In this document: in pieces, positions 17,415 to 25,799 of the stretch | How positions within the stretch are numbered: the stretch's first letter is position 1 | How the letters are laid out: each line of letters starts with the position of its first letter | Source of the DNA: Nostoc linckia z4 | Lineage (GTDB): Bacteria; Cyanobacteriota; Cyanobacteriia; Cyanobacteriales; Nostocaceae | Assembly: GCF_002608075.1 (NCBI RefSeq) | Contig: NZ_LAHA01000016.1 | Span: forward strand, 1 to 64,000 | DNA length: 64,000 nt | Reading direction: 5' to 3' | Notes under the pieces: generated by a model | The model's input: only the letters and a program-made list of their open reading frames with translations | What the model was told of the DNA's origin: nothing | Databases searched by the model: none | Made by a program: the position numbers and the translations under genes

Positions 17415-17978
17415 ATGGTAAAATCATCAGCTAAAATCCTAACTTTAGAAGAGTTTTTGAAACTACCAGAAACAAAACCAGCGAGTGAATATATCAACGG
17501 CCAAATTATTCAAAAACCAATGCCGCAGGGAAAACATAGTATTCTTCAGGGTGAACTAGTGAGTAATATCAATTCTCTAGTCAAGCCTCAGAAAATTGCC
17601 CTTGTATTTCCAGAATTGCGCTGTAGCTTTGGTGGGCGTTCAATTGTACCAGATGTCACGGTATTTGCTTGGGAACGAATTCCCTTAGACGAAAGTGGAG
17701 ATGTGGCAAATGTCTTTAAAACCTATCCAGACTGGACAATTGAAATCCTTTCACCAGATCAAAACCAAACTAAAGTAACAGGAAATATTTTGCACTGTTT
17801 AGAGTATGGTAGCAAATTAGGTTGGTTAATCGATCCAGATGAGCGTTGTGTTTTAGTTTATCCACCAAATCAGCGACCGAAACTTTTCCAAGAAGAACAA
17901 GAAATATTACCAGTGATTGATTTAGTTAGCGATTTTCAGCTAACTCTAGGGCGATTATTTGGTTGGCTCAAGTTATAA
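17415..17978 (+). CDS. Uma2 family putative restriction-like endonuclease
   Basis: A 187-residue Uma2 protein of a different subtype from the one at 11410. Features are EFLKLPETKPASEYINGQII, PELRCSFGGRSIVPDVTVF (Asp of the PD motif, about 97), DWTIEILSPDQN (Glu of the ExK-like motif) and the late GSKLGWLIDPDERCVLVY. It starts 29 bp after the livF-like gene and may be read with it. The function is not known. Confidence 0.85.
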   Translation: MVKSSAKILTLEEFLKLPETKPASEYINGQIIQKPMPQGKHSILQGELVSNINSLVKPQKIALVFPELRCSFGGRSIVPDVTVFAWERIPLDESGDVANVFKTYPDWTIEILSPDQNQTKVTGNILHCLEYGSKLGWLIDPDERCVLVYPPNQRPKLFQEEQEILPVIDLVSDFQLTLGRLFGWLKL

Positions 17979-18048
17979 GTAGTTGCATAAAATATATCTG
18001 GCTTTGGGAATACTAAAAATAGTAATTTACTGAAGTTAGAGCAGCATA

Positions 18049-18183
18049 ATGAATTTTGTTAATTTAAGAAAGACTGGTAATAGTTGGGAATTTGCCACTG
18101 AAGCTGATTTAGAAGATTTTGTCTGTCAAAAAATTACGAAATATTCTGTGACGCTAATGTCTTCACTCACTATTTTCACCTGA
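18049..18183 (+). pseudogene. 5' remnant of a NucS-like (DUF91-type) endonuclease gene
   Basis: From the ATG at 18049 the frame encodes MNFVNLRKTGNSWEFATEAD then LEDFVCQ. This resembles the N-terminus of cyanobacterial proteins with an endonuclease NucS-like domain. The similarity stops around 18125, exactly where the convergent DUF1822 gene ends, and the frame then runs into a stop at 18181. Only about 26 codons remain, so this is a broken gene. The family assignment is from memory of the N-terminal pattern and is tentative. Confidence 0.45.
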
Positions 18184-19064
18184 AAAGCTTCTCCAATATT
18201 TGCAATGAAGGGTTGGAGTTGAATATGAGTAGGACTTTCTAAGTCTATTTTGTGAGGAAAGATGTGTTCGGATTCATCAACGATTGAAAGTTGGAATGAA
18301 GGTAATTCTTCGCTGTCAATTGTTTCTAAACGCAAGGAAACACGTTGGCGTTGCTGGTCTTTGGGGGTAATTTCAGCAATCAGTAGAATATGTTGCGAAC
18401 CTAAGTTAATCGGTGTAACTAGGGTTTTCATAGCAAGACTGCGGGTTGCATAAGATAGCACACGTTCTGAGGAAATATCTTTCACATGTTCCTGAAATAT
18501 GCCAGTAACATTGATATTTTTGAATTTATTTAATAAACCTATTTCCTGTATTATATCTTCTGTGTGCTGTCGAGCTTTAGCTGCATAAATATATTCAATG
18601 AGAATATCTAGCGATCGCAGTTCATTAATCCCTATATTTACGATCTCTTCATCGTTGGCATGATTTACAGGTAAAAAACCCATAAGTTCAACTTCTCTGA
18701 GCATATTATTAAACTGTACGCCAACATAACCAAGCAAATTTTCTATCATTTCTAGGGGTAATTCCAAGTGTGTTTGTCCTGGTAAAATTGGACAACATAC
18801 TAATGCTTGATTCATTTCTGGTAAAACTAAATCAGCGATGTCAGATATAACTTGATTAGATAATTGCCAGCAATCACTTTGCTCTAAATTTGTATGAATC
18901 CCCAGGTATTTTAAATAGCGATGCACAGCATAGACACTTAAAGTATTGAGATAAACTTGCTTTCCTTTTTCAGGTGTCAGCTGTTGAGCAGCGAATTTTT
19001 TAGCCAACTGATGTGCTTTTCTTGATAAAGGAACCGTAGATTTATGCATTTTTGCATCACTCAT
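18126..19064 (-). CDS. DUF1822 family protein
   Basis: A 312-residue protein if started at the ATG at 19064 (MSDAKMHKSTVPLSRKAHQL). A longer frame to 19133 exists but would lie inside the upstream gene. The chosen ATG overlaps the TGA of the sigma-like gene (ATGA), which indicates translational coupling. The protein is soluble. Motifs typical of DUF1822 are LSRKAHQLAKKFAAQQ, LNTLSVYAVHRYLKYLGI and the central LPLEMIENLLGYVGVQFN. DUF1822 genes commonly sit beside sigma-70-like genes in cyanobacteria; whether this is an anti-sigma relation is unproven. Confidence 0.75.
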   Translation of the reverse strand: MSDAKMHKSTVPLSRKAHQLAKKFAAQQLTPEKGKQVYLNTLSVYAVHRYLKYLGIHTNLEQSDCWQLSNQVISDIADLVLPEMNQALVCCPILPGQTHLELPLEMIENLLGYVGVQFNNMLREVELMGFLPVNHANDEEIVNIGINELRSLDILIEYIYAAKARQHTEDIIQEIGLLNKFKNINVTGIFQEHVKDISSERVLSYATRSLAMKTLVTPINLGSQHILLIAEITPKDQQRQRVSLRLETIDSEELPSFQLSIVDESEHIFPHKIDLESPTHIQLQPFIANIGEAFQVKIVSEDISVTEYFVIF

Positions 19065-19768
19065 AATAAGTAATCCTGCTTCAATCCAGAATTTAAAGCA
19101 ACTTGTTGCAGATGTGATTGAATTTTTGACCAATTTCTTCTGTAATATGCGTAGAGGGTTTGTTCGGAAACTCCAAAATCTTGAGCGATCGCTCGCTTGG
19201 TTTCTGGTTTATCTTTTAAATACAATCGCTGAATAATCACTTGAAAATTACATTCAGGATTGTTTCTCAAATGTGATTTTCGCAAAATAAAATCAGGATC
19301 TTCATCGATATATTCTTTCAACTTTTTAGCTATAAACTTGATATTTTGCCGTTGAATTTTCTCAATGTACCCTTCGAGTCCATCTAAGCGTGGAGGTTCA
19401 AACCCTGTTTCAGATATTACTTCCTGAAAGCTGATACCCGTACTTTCTTCATTCAGTTGTACATCAAGACTAATACCTTGATTTCGCTTGTTTTTGATAT
19501 CTTTCACTCTCCAATGTAAATTTCCGTTAACCCAACGTACCAAACTGACAGTTAGCGATGGGGGATGTTCTTCAAAATCTTGAATATTTCTCCCCAGCCA
19601 CTCCCAAATTTGATCTAAGGCATCAAAATAATCTTGGTGAGAAGATTGATAAAATCCCGGTAACTGTTGTATTTTGACTATGAGCAAAGAAATAGCCTTG
19701 GCTCGTTGTGGACTATCTAAAGACAACTCTGAAGCTTGTTTGATTAATTCTCGAAGCTCTTCATCCAT
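19061..19768 (-). CDS. Sigma-70-like regulatory protein (atypical, cyanobacterial)
   Basis: A 235-residue protein. The N-terminal half (DYFDALDQIWEWLGRNIQDF, then LTVSLVRWVNGNLHWRVKDI) resembles sigma region 2. The C-terminus (KPETKRAIAQDFGVSEQTLYAYYRRNW, about 186-212) is a helix-turn-helix of region 4 type. The conserved Asp/Arg pattern of a primary sigma factor is absent. It belongs to the divergent sigma-70-like family of cyanobacteria that is paired with DUF1822. It is the first gene of this two-gene operon and overlaps DUF1822 by ATGA. Confidence 0.65.
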   Translation of the reverse strand: MDEELRELIKQASELSLDSPQRAKAISLLIVKIQQLPGFYQSSHQDYFDALDQIWEWLGRNIQDFEEHPPSLTVSLVRWVNGNLHWRVKDIKNKRNQGISLDVQLNEESTGISFQEVISETGFEPPRLDGLEGYIEKIQRQNIKFIAKKLKEYIDEDPDFILRKSHLRNNPECNFQVIIQRLYLKDKPETKRAIAQDFGVSEQTLYAYYRRNWSKIQSHLQQVALNSGLKQDYLL

Positions 19769-19917
19769 AGCGATTTATGCCTTTTGCTAGCCTCATCATG
19801 CATATCTCTACAATTTTTCTCAAGCAGATTCATAAAATTTATGCACAATGAAAAATTAAGAATTCTGAATTCTGAATTCACCAGGCTTAGATGCTCAAAG
19901 TTGTTCGGCTGACGCGT

Positions 19918-21198
19918 TTAAATCCAATTGCACAACGCTGCTATGAGTAGAACTCCCAGTCCAGCTAATAGGGGTAGGGCTACGCATTTAACTAAACTTA
20001 TTGGTGGTTGTTGGGCGATGGTGGAACTCATAATCACAACCGCCGCCACTGGACTCATGGTACGTCCCAACTGCGCCGCCACAGATACCAAAGTTCCGAC
20101 TTTCACAGGTTCGAGATTGATTTTTGCAGCTATTGGTACGAGAACATTCATCACTGCGATGGCACTAGCACTTCCCGAACCTGTGATTCCTGCCAAAGTA
20201 AATGGTAATATCAAACTGGCAAATTTTGCTAAAATCGCCCGATTTGCTAAGGCATTAGTGAGAGTTTCAATTAATCCGTTGGCTTTGATTCCTTCAGTAA
20301 AAATTGTCGCCGTAATCACTAAAGAAATGATGTTGGCATAAGCATAACCGGCTCCTTCAAAAAATGCCGTCGGTAGATTATGTAATGCTTTCGGAGTAGT
20401 TAACCCAGCAGCAACGATCGCAATTAACATTGCCGCCGCGATGGCTACACTATTATTAGCAAATTCGCTGGGTAATTTCACCACCACAGGCACAAAAAAT
20501 AACAATATCATCGGTAGCAGTGGTACTAATGCTTTGATGTAATTTATCGCAAAATTAATCTCTGGTTTTTCCTCGGTTTTAGTTCTTTTTTCTGAGGCGA
20601 TCGAAACCAAAATCCAAAAAACTATCAATCCAATAATACTTGCTAATAAATTAATGGGCAAAACTTCCGCAAGGATGTTAGTTGGTGATTTTCCAGTAAG
20701 TTCTGCAAGTTTCACCACTTCCACTGCACCAGGATTAAATAACTCACCTCCCATAGAAGAACCAAGTAATAAAAGTGCGCCGGCAATTGTTGGTGCAATT
20801 CCAACCGCTAATAATAAAGGTAATAAAACAGTGCCAACAATTGCAGCTGTACTAGATTGACTGACAATTGCCATGTTGACAATGTATGCAGCAATAATTC
20901 CACCGGGAATTAATAGCCATTTGGCATATTGTAAGGGTGCGATTAACACATGTGTGAGGTGGCGATCGCACTCTGTAAGTTTCAGGACATATGCAAATCC
21001 CATAGCCGTACAAATTGGTACAACTGTCTTTTCATTCGTCATTTGTTGAGTAATAATGACGAACATTTGAGGCAATTTACCCGCCATCAAAAATAGTGAT
21101 ACCGCACAGATAAATAAACTCAAACGCACATCAAAACGTTTGAACATCAAAACAACCGCCGTCACAATAATTATCAATGTGACTATAGTTGATACCAT
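19918..21198 (-). CDS. DcuC-type anaerobic C4-dicarboxylate transporter family protein
   Basis: A 426-residue inner-membrane protein with about 11-12 hydrophobic segments. Family-like stretches are MGFAYVLKLTECDRHLTHVL (about 66-85), SQSSTAAIVGTVLLPLLLAVG, GSSMGGELFNPGAVEVVKL and, near the end, ITGSGSASAIAVMNVLVPIA and AAQLGRTMSPVAAVVIMS. These fit the DcuC/ion-transporter superfamily, which moves C4-dicarboxylates or related acids. The gene stands alone on the minus strand. Its substrate in this organism is unknown. Confidence 0.8.
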   Translation of the reverse strand: MVSTIVTLIIIVTAVVLMFKRFDVRLSLFICAVSLFLMAGKLPQMFVIITQQMTNEKTVVPICTAMGFAYVLKLTECDRHLTHVLIAPLQYAKWLLIPGGIIAAYIVNMAIVSQSSTAAIVGTVLLPLLLAVGIAPTIAGALLLLGSSMGGELFNPGAVEVVKLAELTGKSPTNILAEVLPINLLASIIGLIVFWILVSIASEKRTKTEEKPEINFAINYIKALVPLLPMILLFFVPVVVKLPSEFANNSVAIAAAMLIAIVAAGLTTPKALHNLPTAFFEGAGYAYANIISLVITATIFTEGIKANGLIETLTNALANRAILAKFASLILPFTLAGITGSGSASAIAVMNVLVPIAAKINLEPVKVGTLVSVAAQLGRTMSPVAAVVIMSSTIAQQPPISLVKCVALPLLAGLGVLLIAALCNWI

Positions 21199-21704
21199 CT
21201 TGCTCTCCCTGGATAACTGAAAAAATAGTCAGATAATTTTGGATTGTAGTGGTCGTTGACTGTTGACTGTTGACTGTTCGCTGTCAACCATCAACAACAG
21301 CAACATTTCACAAATGATTTAAAACTGCTATAGCTATGTAACCATACCCTATGGTTTAATTACTCAAACTCAGCAGGGACAATCTCAAATCCAAAATCCA
21401 CAATTATTTGACCCTCTATAAATTGCTCGGCTAATATCTTCACAGTTATGCATTAAAATCGGGGTATAAAGTTCAAGAAACGTAAAGTACACAAAGTAGG
21501 TTTTACTTCTGACTCTTGACTTTTGTTAGCGCAGTGGGGCTTAGCCAATTCTAATTTCTGATTCCTGCCACCGATAACTTTTCCAAATAATTAATATTAT
21601 TAAATATTATTACATTTTTTGTCATATATTAATATTTGTACCTCTGCTTGCAGATATCTATATTTGTTTAGCGGCGAATAAAATTCGCCAAAATATTTAA
21701 ACCC
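21199..21704. other. Divergent intergenic region with heptamer repeats
   Basis: A 506-bp gap between the DcuC-like gene and the histidine phosphatase gene. A heptamer tract of GTTGACT/GACTGTT units lies at 21255-21278, followed by a partial inverted copy (GTCAACCATCAAC) to 21295. The rest is AT-rich and holds no open frame I would support. Both divergent promoters must lie here, but no clear -35/-10 pair stands out. Confidence 0.6.
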
Positions 21705-22352
21705 ATGAGTCAAACAGTTTGGATCGCAAGACACGCCAACCGCCTCGACTTCGTAAACCCTGATTGGTTTCTCACCGCCGAACGGCGCTACGATCCACCT
21801 TTGTCTGATGATGGTATGATTCAAGCCCAGCAGTTAGCAAAGCGTTTACAACGAGAAAATATTGCTCATATTTTTGCTTCACCCTTCTTGCGAACCGTGC
21901 AAACAGCAAACGCGGTTGCAGAAGTAATGAATTTGTCTATCAAACTCGAAACAGGTTTGAGTGAATGGCTAAATCCTGTTTGGATGACAGAAGAACCCAA
22001 AAGACTTACAACTCCAGCTTTAACAGAATTATTTCCCAGAATTGACGTTAGCTATACTCCGCGTATTGCTGCCAATTATCCTGAAACTCAAGTAAAAGTA
22101 CGCGAACGTTCTGGACAAACAGCCAGATGTTTAGCAAGTGAATTCTTCCCAGACAATATCCTGCTAGTAGCGCATGGTGCATCTGTTTTGGGGGCTGCAA
22201 TGGGCTTAGTTGGGGAAGTTGCCAAAACGGAAGTAAAAGCTTCTTTATGTTCTTTGGTAAAAGTGGTACGTCAGGAACCAGAATGGTTATTAGAACTTAA
22301 GGGAGATACTTCCCACTTAACTCACATAGAAGAAGTGATTCGATTTGCTTAA
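21705..22352 (+). CDS. Histidine phosphatase superfamily protein
   Basis: A 215-residue protein with the catalytic IARHANR (phospho-accepting His10; the usual RHG is RHA here). Further motifs are FASPFLRTVQTANAVAE (second Arg) and LLVAHGASVLGAAMG (second catalytic His, about 157). These are the residues of the phosphoglycerate mutase-like phosphatase fold. The substrate is not predictable. The ATG at 21705 gives the conserved start directly before the catalytic strand. Glucokinase follows 84 bp downstream on the same strand, so a link to sugar phosphate metabolism is possible but not shown. Confidence 0.85.
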   Translation: MSQTVWIARHANRLDFVNPDWFLTAERRYDPPLSDDGMIQAQQLAKRLQRENIAHIFASPFLRTVQTANAVAEVMNLSIKLETGLSEWLNPVWMTEEPKRLTTPALTELFPRIDVSYTPRIAANYPETQVKVRERSGQTARCLASEFFPDNILLVAHGASVLGAAMGLVGEVAKTEVKASLCSLVKVVRQEPEWLLELKGDTSHLTHIEEVIRFA

Positions 22353-22436
22353 ATCCTGCATCAGGATTTGGTATCGCATCTTTCGCTATGTTGGGTATAT
22401 CCTCCAAAAAAAAGTATTAATTCGCCAATAAATTCT

Positions 22437-23462
22437 ATGACTTTGCTACTTGCAGGAGATATCGGCGGTACGAAAACTATTTTGCGATTGGTTGAAACAT
22501 CCGATTCGCAAAGCTTACAAAGCATTTATCAGGAAAGTTACCACAGTGCAGATTTTCCTGATTTGGTACCGATAGTGCAGCAGTTTTTGGCTAAAGCTAA
22601 TACATCATTACCAGAGAAAGCTTGTTTTGCCATCGCCGGCCCCATTGTCAAAAATACTGCTAAACTGACAAATTTAGTTTGGTTTCTGGATACCGAACGC
22701 CTACAACAAGAGTTGGGTATCCCGCGAATTTCTTTAATCAACGACTTCGCCGCCGTCGGCTATGGCATTTCAGGTTTACAACAACAAGACTTGCACGTGT
22801 TACAGCCTGGGAAACCTCAACCACAAGCCCCCATTGGCATTATTGGTGCTGGTACTGGCTTAGGGCAAGGATTTTTAATTAAAACGGGAAATTACTATCA
22901 AGTTTTTCCCTCAGAAGGCGGACATGCTGATTTTGCCCCCCGTAACGAGATAGAGTTTCAATTGTTGAAATATCTGCTGGGTAAACATGATATCCAGCGC
23001 ATTTCTGTAGAACGCGTAGTTTCCGGGATGGGAATTGTAGCAATTTATCAATTTTTGCGCGATCGCAAATTTGCCGCTGAATCACCAGAAATCGCCCAAG
23101 TCGTTAGAACTTGGGAACAAGAAGCCGGCAAAGAAGAGAAAAGTGTCGATCCTGGTGCCGCCATTGGTACAGCTGCACTCCAAAAACGCGATCGCCTTTC
23201 CGAACAAACCCTGCAATTATTCATAGATGCTTACGGTGCAGAAGCCGGGAATCTCGCCCTCAAACTCCTACCTTATGGTGGCTTATACATCGCTGGTGGA
23301 ATTGCCCCTAAAATCCTGCCGTTAATTCAAAACAGCGATTTCTTATTGAATTTCACCCAAAAGGGTAGGATGCGATCGCTCCTTGAAGAGATACCCGTGT
23401 ATATTATTCTCAACCCCCAAGTCGGCCTAATAGGTGCTGCTTTATGTGCTGCTAGGTTATAA
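22437..23462 (+). CDS. glk: Glucokinase (Glk family)
   Basis: A 341-residue cytosolic kinase that phosphorylates glucose to glucose 6-phosphate with ATP. I chose the ATG at 22437 because it places the ATP-binding LLAGDIGGTKTILRLVE at the very N-terminus as in the family. An upstream ATG at 22368 would add 23 unrelated residues. Other motifs are ACFAIAGPIV, the sugar-binding INDFAAVGYGI (Asn-Asp), GAGTGLGQGF and GGHADFAPR, and the C-terminal YIAGGIAPKILPL. The length fits Glk proteins of the bacterial glucokinase family rather than ROK. A 7-residue-scale inverted repeat is absent and regulation is not visible. Confidence 0.92.
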   Translation: MTLLLAGDIGGTKTILRLVETSDSQSLQSIYQESYHSADFPDLVPIVQQFLAKANTSLPEKACFAIAGPIVKNTAKLTNLVWFLDTERLQQELGIPRISLINDFAAVGYGISGLQQQDLHVLQPGKPQPQAPIGIIGAGTGLGQGFLIKTGNYYQVFPSEGGHADFAPRNEIEFQLLKYLLGKHDIQRISVERVVSGMGIVAIYQFLRDRKFAAESPEIAQVVRTWEQEAGKEEKSVDPGAAIGTAALQKRDRLSEQTLQLFIDAYGAEAGNLALKLLPYGGLYIAGGIAPKILPLIQNSDFLLNFTQKGRMRSLLEEIPVYIILNPQVGLIGAALCAARL

Positions 23463-23506
23463 CAGCTAGCATCATCAGTGAGATTAGCATCTCAAAGGCA
23501 AAAAAT

Positions 23507-24121
23507 ATGACAATTCAACGTCTGTTGCCATTCATCGCCGCCACATTTATCTGTGGCGGATCTGTTTTGGTGGAAGCGCGTCAACCCAAATCACCTGCAC
23601 CAGTTGTCAAAACCACTCCCAAACCAACTGTTTCTCAACCCGTGCAACCAAAATGGAAATTATTCACTCCTCCGGATGGGCGCTTTACTATTTTGATGCC
23701 GGGAAGACCCAACAGAGAAACCCAATACCAAAAAACTTACATGGGGGAAATTAACTTAGAAATATTTGTCGCTCAACCACCAAAACAACAAGTAGCATAT
23801 ATAGTTACTTACAACGATTTTCCTTACAGCTATGGAGAAATGTCTGACCCCCAAGCTGTACTCAACGATGCACGGGATATGGCTCTGAAAACTACCCAAA
23901 GTAATTTAATTAGTCAACGAAACATTCGGAGTTCAAATAATCATCCAGGCAAAGAAATTGAGTATATCAATGCTGGAGGAAAAATCACCAAAAGTAGAAT
24001 GTATGTTGCCGAAGGAAGATTGTATCAAGTAATGGCAATCACGACGAAAAAGCAGCAAAAGACATTAGCTAAAACTATTACAGGATATTTGAATTCCTTT
24101 CAGATAGTTTTGAAAAAGTGA
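23507..24121 (+). CDS. Exported hypothetical protein
   Basis: A 204-residue protein with an N-terminal signal peptide (MTIQRLLPFIAATFICGGSV, probable cleavage after VEA). A Pro/Thr/Lys linker (about 27-48) leads to a compact domain starting WKLFTPPDGRFTILMPGRPN. The F-x-PPDGRF-x-ILMPG motif is frequent in small exported cyanobacterial proteins of unknown function; a distant PsbP-like fold is possible but not supported further. It lies 44 bp after glucokinase on the same strand and may be co-transcribed. Confidence 0.6.
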   Translation: MTIQRLLPFIAATFICGGSVLVEARQPKSPAPVVKTTPKPTVSQPVQPKWKLFTPPDGRFTILMPGRPNRETQYQKTYMGEINLEIFVAQPPKQQVAYIVTYNDFPYSYGEMSDPQAVLNDARDMALKTTQSNLISQRNIRSSNNHPGKEIEYINAGGKITKSRMYVAEGRLYQVMAITTKKQQKTLAKTITGYLNSFQIVLKK

Positions 24122-24228
24122 AGTCAAGGGTACTAGAGGCTGGTGATTGGTGATTGGGTGGCAAATCAAAAAATTCTGGTGATGGCTTTTACACACCACC
24201 AGAATTTAAAAAGTTTTTCACAATATAA

Positions 24229-24372
24229 TAGACTTCTAAGAGAAGTGGGGAAAAGGGTAAGGGGTAAAGGGGAAAGGGCAAATAAAAACCCTTTTCCCGG
24301 TTGGTGAGCTTGTCGAACCATTAACCTTTCCCCTTTCCCCCCTCTTGCAAAAGTAACTTTTGCAAGAGGTCA
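24229..24372. mobile_element. MITE-like element, family 1 (copy 2)
   Basis: A 144-bp element starting TAGACTTCTAAGAG and ending CTTTTGCAAGAGGTCA. Its right end forms a perfect hairpin, CCTCTTGCAAAAG-TAA-CTTTTGCAAGAGG (24341-24369). The interior has the purine/pyrimidine halves of the family, with a short extra segment GGTGAGCTTGTCGAACC near 24302. Confidence 0.75.
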
Positions 24373-24466
24373 AATATTGAGTGCGATCGCCTCTAGCTAA
24401 AAATAGGGACTAGTGACAAGGGTTAACCCTTATCTGTACGGAGTGTGGAATTTTCCCGTAATTGAT

Positions 24467-24591
24467 TAGACTTCTTGCAAAAGTCGGGAAAAGGGTAAGG
24501 GGGAAGGGGGAAAGGTTTGGTATTTTCCCTTTCCCCTTTAACCTTTTCCCTTTTCCCACCTCTTGCAAAAAGCACTTTTGCAAGAGGTCTA
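24467..24591. mobile_element. MITE-like element, family 1 (copy 3, best preserved)
   Basis: A 125-bp element with terminal inverted repeats TAGACTTCTTGCAAAAG and CTTTTGCAAGAGGTCTA (one mismatch). It lies 95 bp from copy 2 in the same orientation. Its right end provides an in-frame ATG (24563) upstream of the Uma2 gene. Confidence 0.8.
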
Positions 24592-24622
24592 TTATGTTAG
24601 AAGCAGGGACTGGGAAAATATT

Positions 24623-25264
24623 ATGAGTGAATTGCAGACGCCATTAGTAACTGACACTTGGATAAAAGCCACTTGGGATGAATATATTGAATTCATAGAA
24701 AATCCTGCCTACGAAAAAGCCAAAGGCTACTACCACAATGGACACATGAGGATTGAAATGCCACCAGTAGGAAATGACCACGCCAGCGACCATACAATTA
24801 TTTTATTTGCTGTTAACTTGTTTGCCACCATCAAAGGCATTGCTCTAAATGGTAAGGATAATTGTACATATCGTAAAACAGGCTTTAATGAAGTTCAACC
24901 TGATGTGTCTTACTACATTGGTGAAAATGCTAATATTATTCCCTACGGCACTTCTATTGTTAGCTTAGACATCTATCCACCACCAGATTTAGTAATTGAA
25001 GTTGCCAATACTTCCCTTGCTGATGACCTCGGTAACAAACGGTTACTATACGAAGATTTAGGAGTCAAAGAATACTGGATTTTAAATGTCCAAAACGTGG
25101 AAATTATGGCTTTTGCCATTGAAAACCAAGGTAGCCGCCGAATTACAGAATCTCAGGTGTTGCCAGGATTAGCTATATCTTTATTAAACGAAGCATTACG
25201 GCGAACTCGTCAAACATCTCACAGTCAAGTTGGTGCTTGGTTATTGAGCGAATTTCAACAATAA
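24623..25264 (+). CDS. Uma2 family putative restriction-like endonuclease
   Basis: A 213-residue Uma2 protein. I use the ATG at 24623 (MSELQTPLVTDTWIKATWDE); the frame extends to 24563 but those 20 residues come from a MITE-like element and adjoining DNA. Features are YHNGHMRIEMPPVGNDHA, EVQPDVSYYIGENAN (Asp of the PD motif), PPDLVIEVANTSLADDLGNK (Glu and Lys of the motif) and GVKEYWILNV. It is the third Uma2 gene in the window. Its function is not known. Confidence 0.85.
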   Translation: MSELQTPLVTDTWIKATWDEYIEFIENPAYEKAKGYYHNGHMRIEMPPVGNDHASDHTIILFAVNLFATIKGIALNGKDNCTYRKTGFNEVQPDVSYYIGENANIIPYGTSIVSLDIYPPPDLVIEVANTSLADDLGNKRLLYEDLGVKEYWILNVQNVEIMAFAIENQGSRRITESQVLPGLAISLLNEALRRTRQTSHSQVGAWLLSEFQQ

Positions 25265-25282
25265 TCTTTTAATGCAATTAAG

Positions 25283-25477
25283 GTGCAAGTCAATACATCA
25301 AAGTTACTCTTTGATGCAATAAAAATGCAAGCCCATGCAACAAAGATGCAAGTCAATGCAACAAAGATGCAAGCCCATGCAACAAAGATGCAAGCCCATG
25401 CAACAAAGGTGCAAGCCCATGCAACAAAGGTGCAAGCCCATGCAACAAAGGTGCAAGCCCATGCATCAAAGGTGTAG
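25283..25477. repeat. 21-bp tandem repeat array (array 1)
   Basis: About nine units of 21 bp with core ATGCAACAAAGGTGCAAGCCC lie between the Uma2 gene and the 3' end of the giant minus-strand gene. Because the unit is seven codons long, all reading frames through it stay open and give heptapeptide repeats such as MQAHATK. Degenerate arrays of the same type occur at 30789, 32186, 35238 and 40975. I treat the array as DNA repeat, not as a gene. Confidence 0.85.
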
Positions 25478-25668
25478 CAGCAAGCTTAAAATAATTCTTA
25501 AAGAGGTCGGAGGTCGGAGGTCGGAGGTCGGAAGTACAGTTTTGTAACGGGGATGCGTGACCCCGCTCCAAAAACTTTTCGCCTTAAAAGGCGAGGTTTT
25601 AGACCCAATTTTTTCGATAATTGATAATAGACATCTCCAGAAATTAAATATGCGTTACCCATAACCCT

Positions 25669-25699
25669 TGTAGAGACGTAGCACTGCTACGTCTCTACA
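25669..25699. repeat. 31-bp palindrome, dispersed (copy 1)
   Basis: TGTAGAGACGTAGCA and its complement flank a single C. Nearly identical palindromes are at 40918-40946 and 43807-43835, differing at the central base. The surrounding 25478-25799 gap holds only this, a short GGTCGGA heptamer run near 25503-25530 and GC-rich direct repeats. Confidence 0.85.
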
Positions 25700-25799
25700 T
25701 TCATTTTCACGCCCATGTCTAATGGGCTACGCCCCGTTACGAATTAGTAATTATGTTGAAGGCTGGAGGAACAATTGCCCAGCCCATATTAACGAATGG

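Noticed and set aside
25283-25477. CRISPR-like array
   Set aside because: The units are contiguous with no unique spacers, and no cas gene is nearby. It is a simple tandem repeat.
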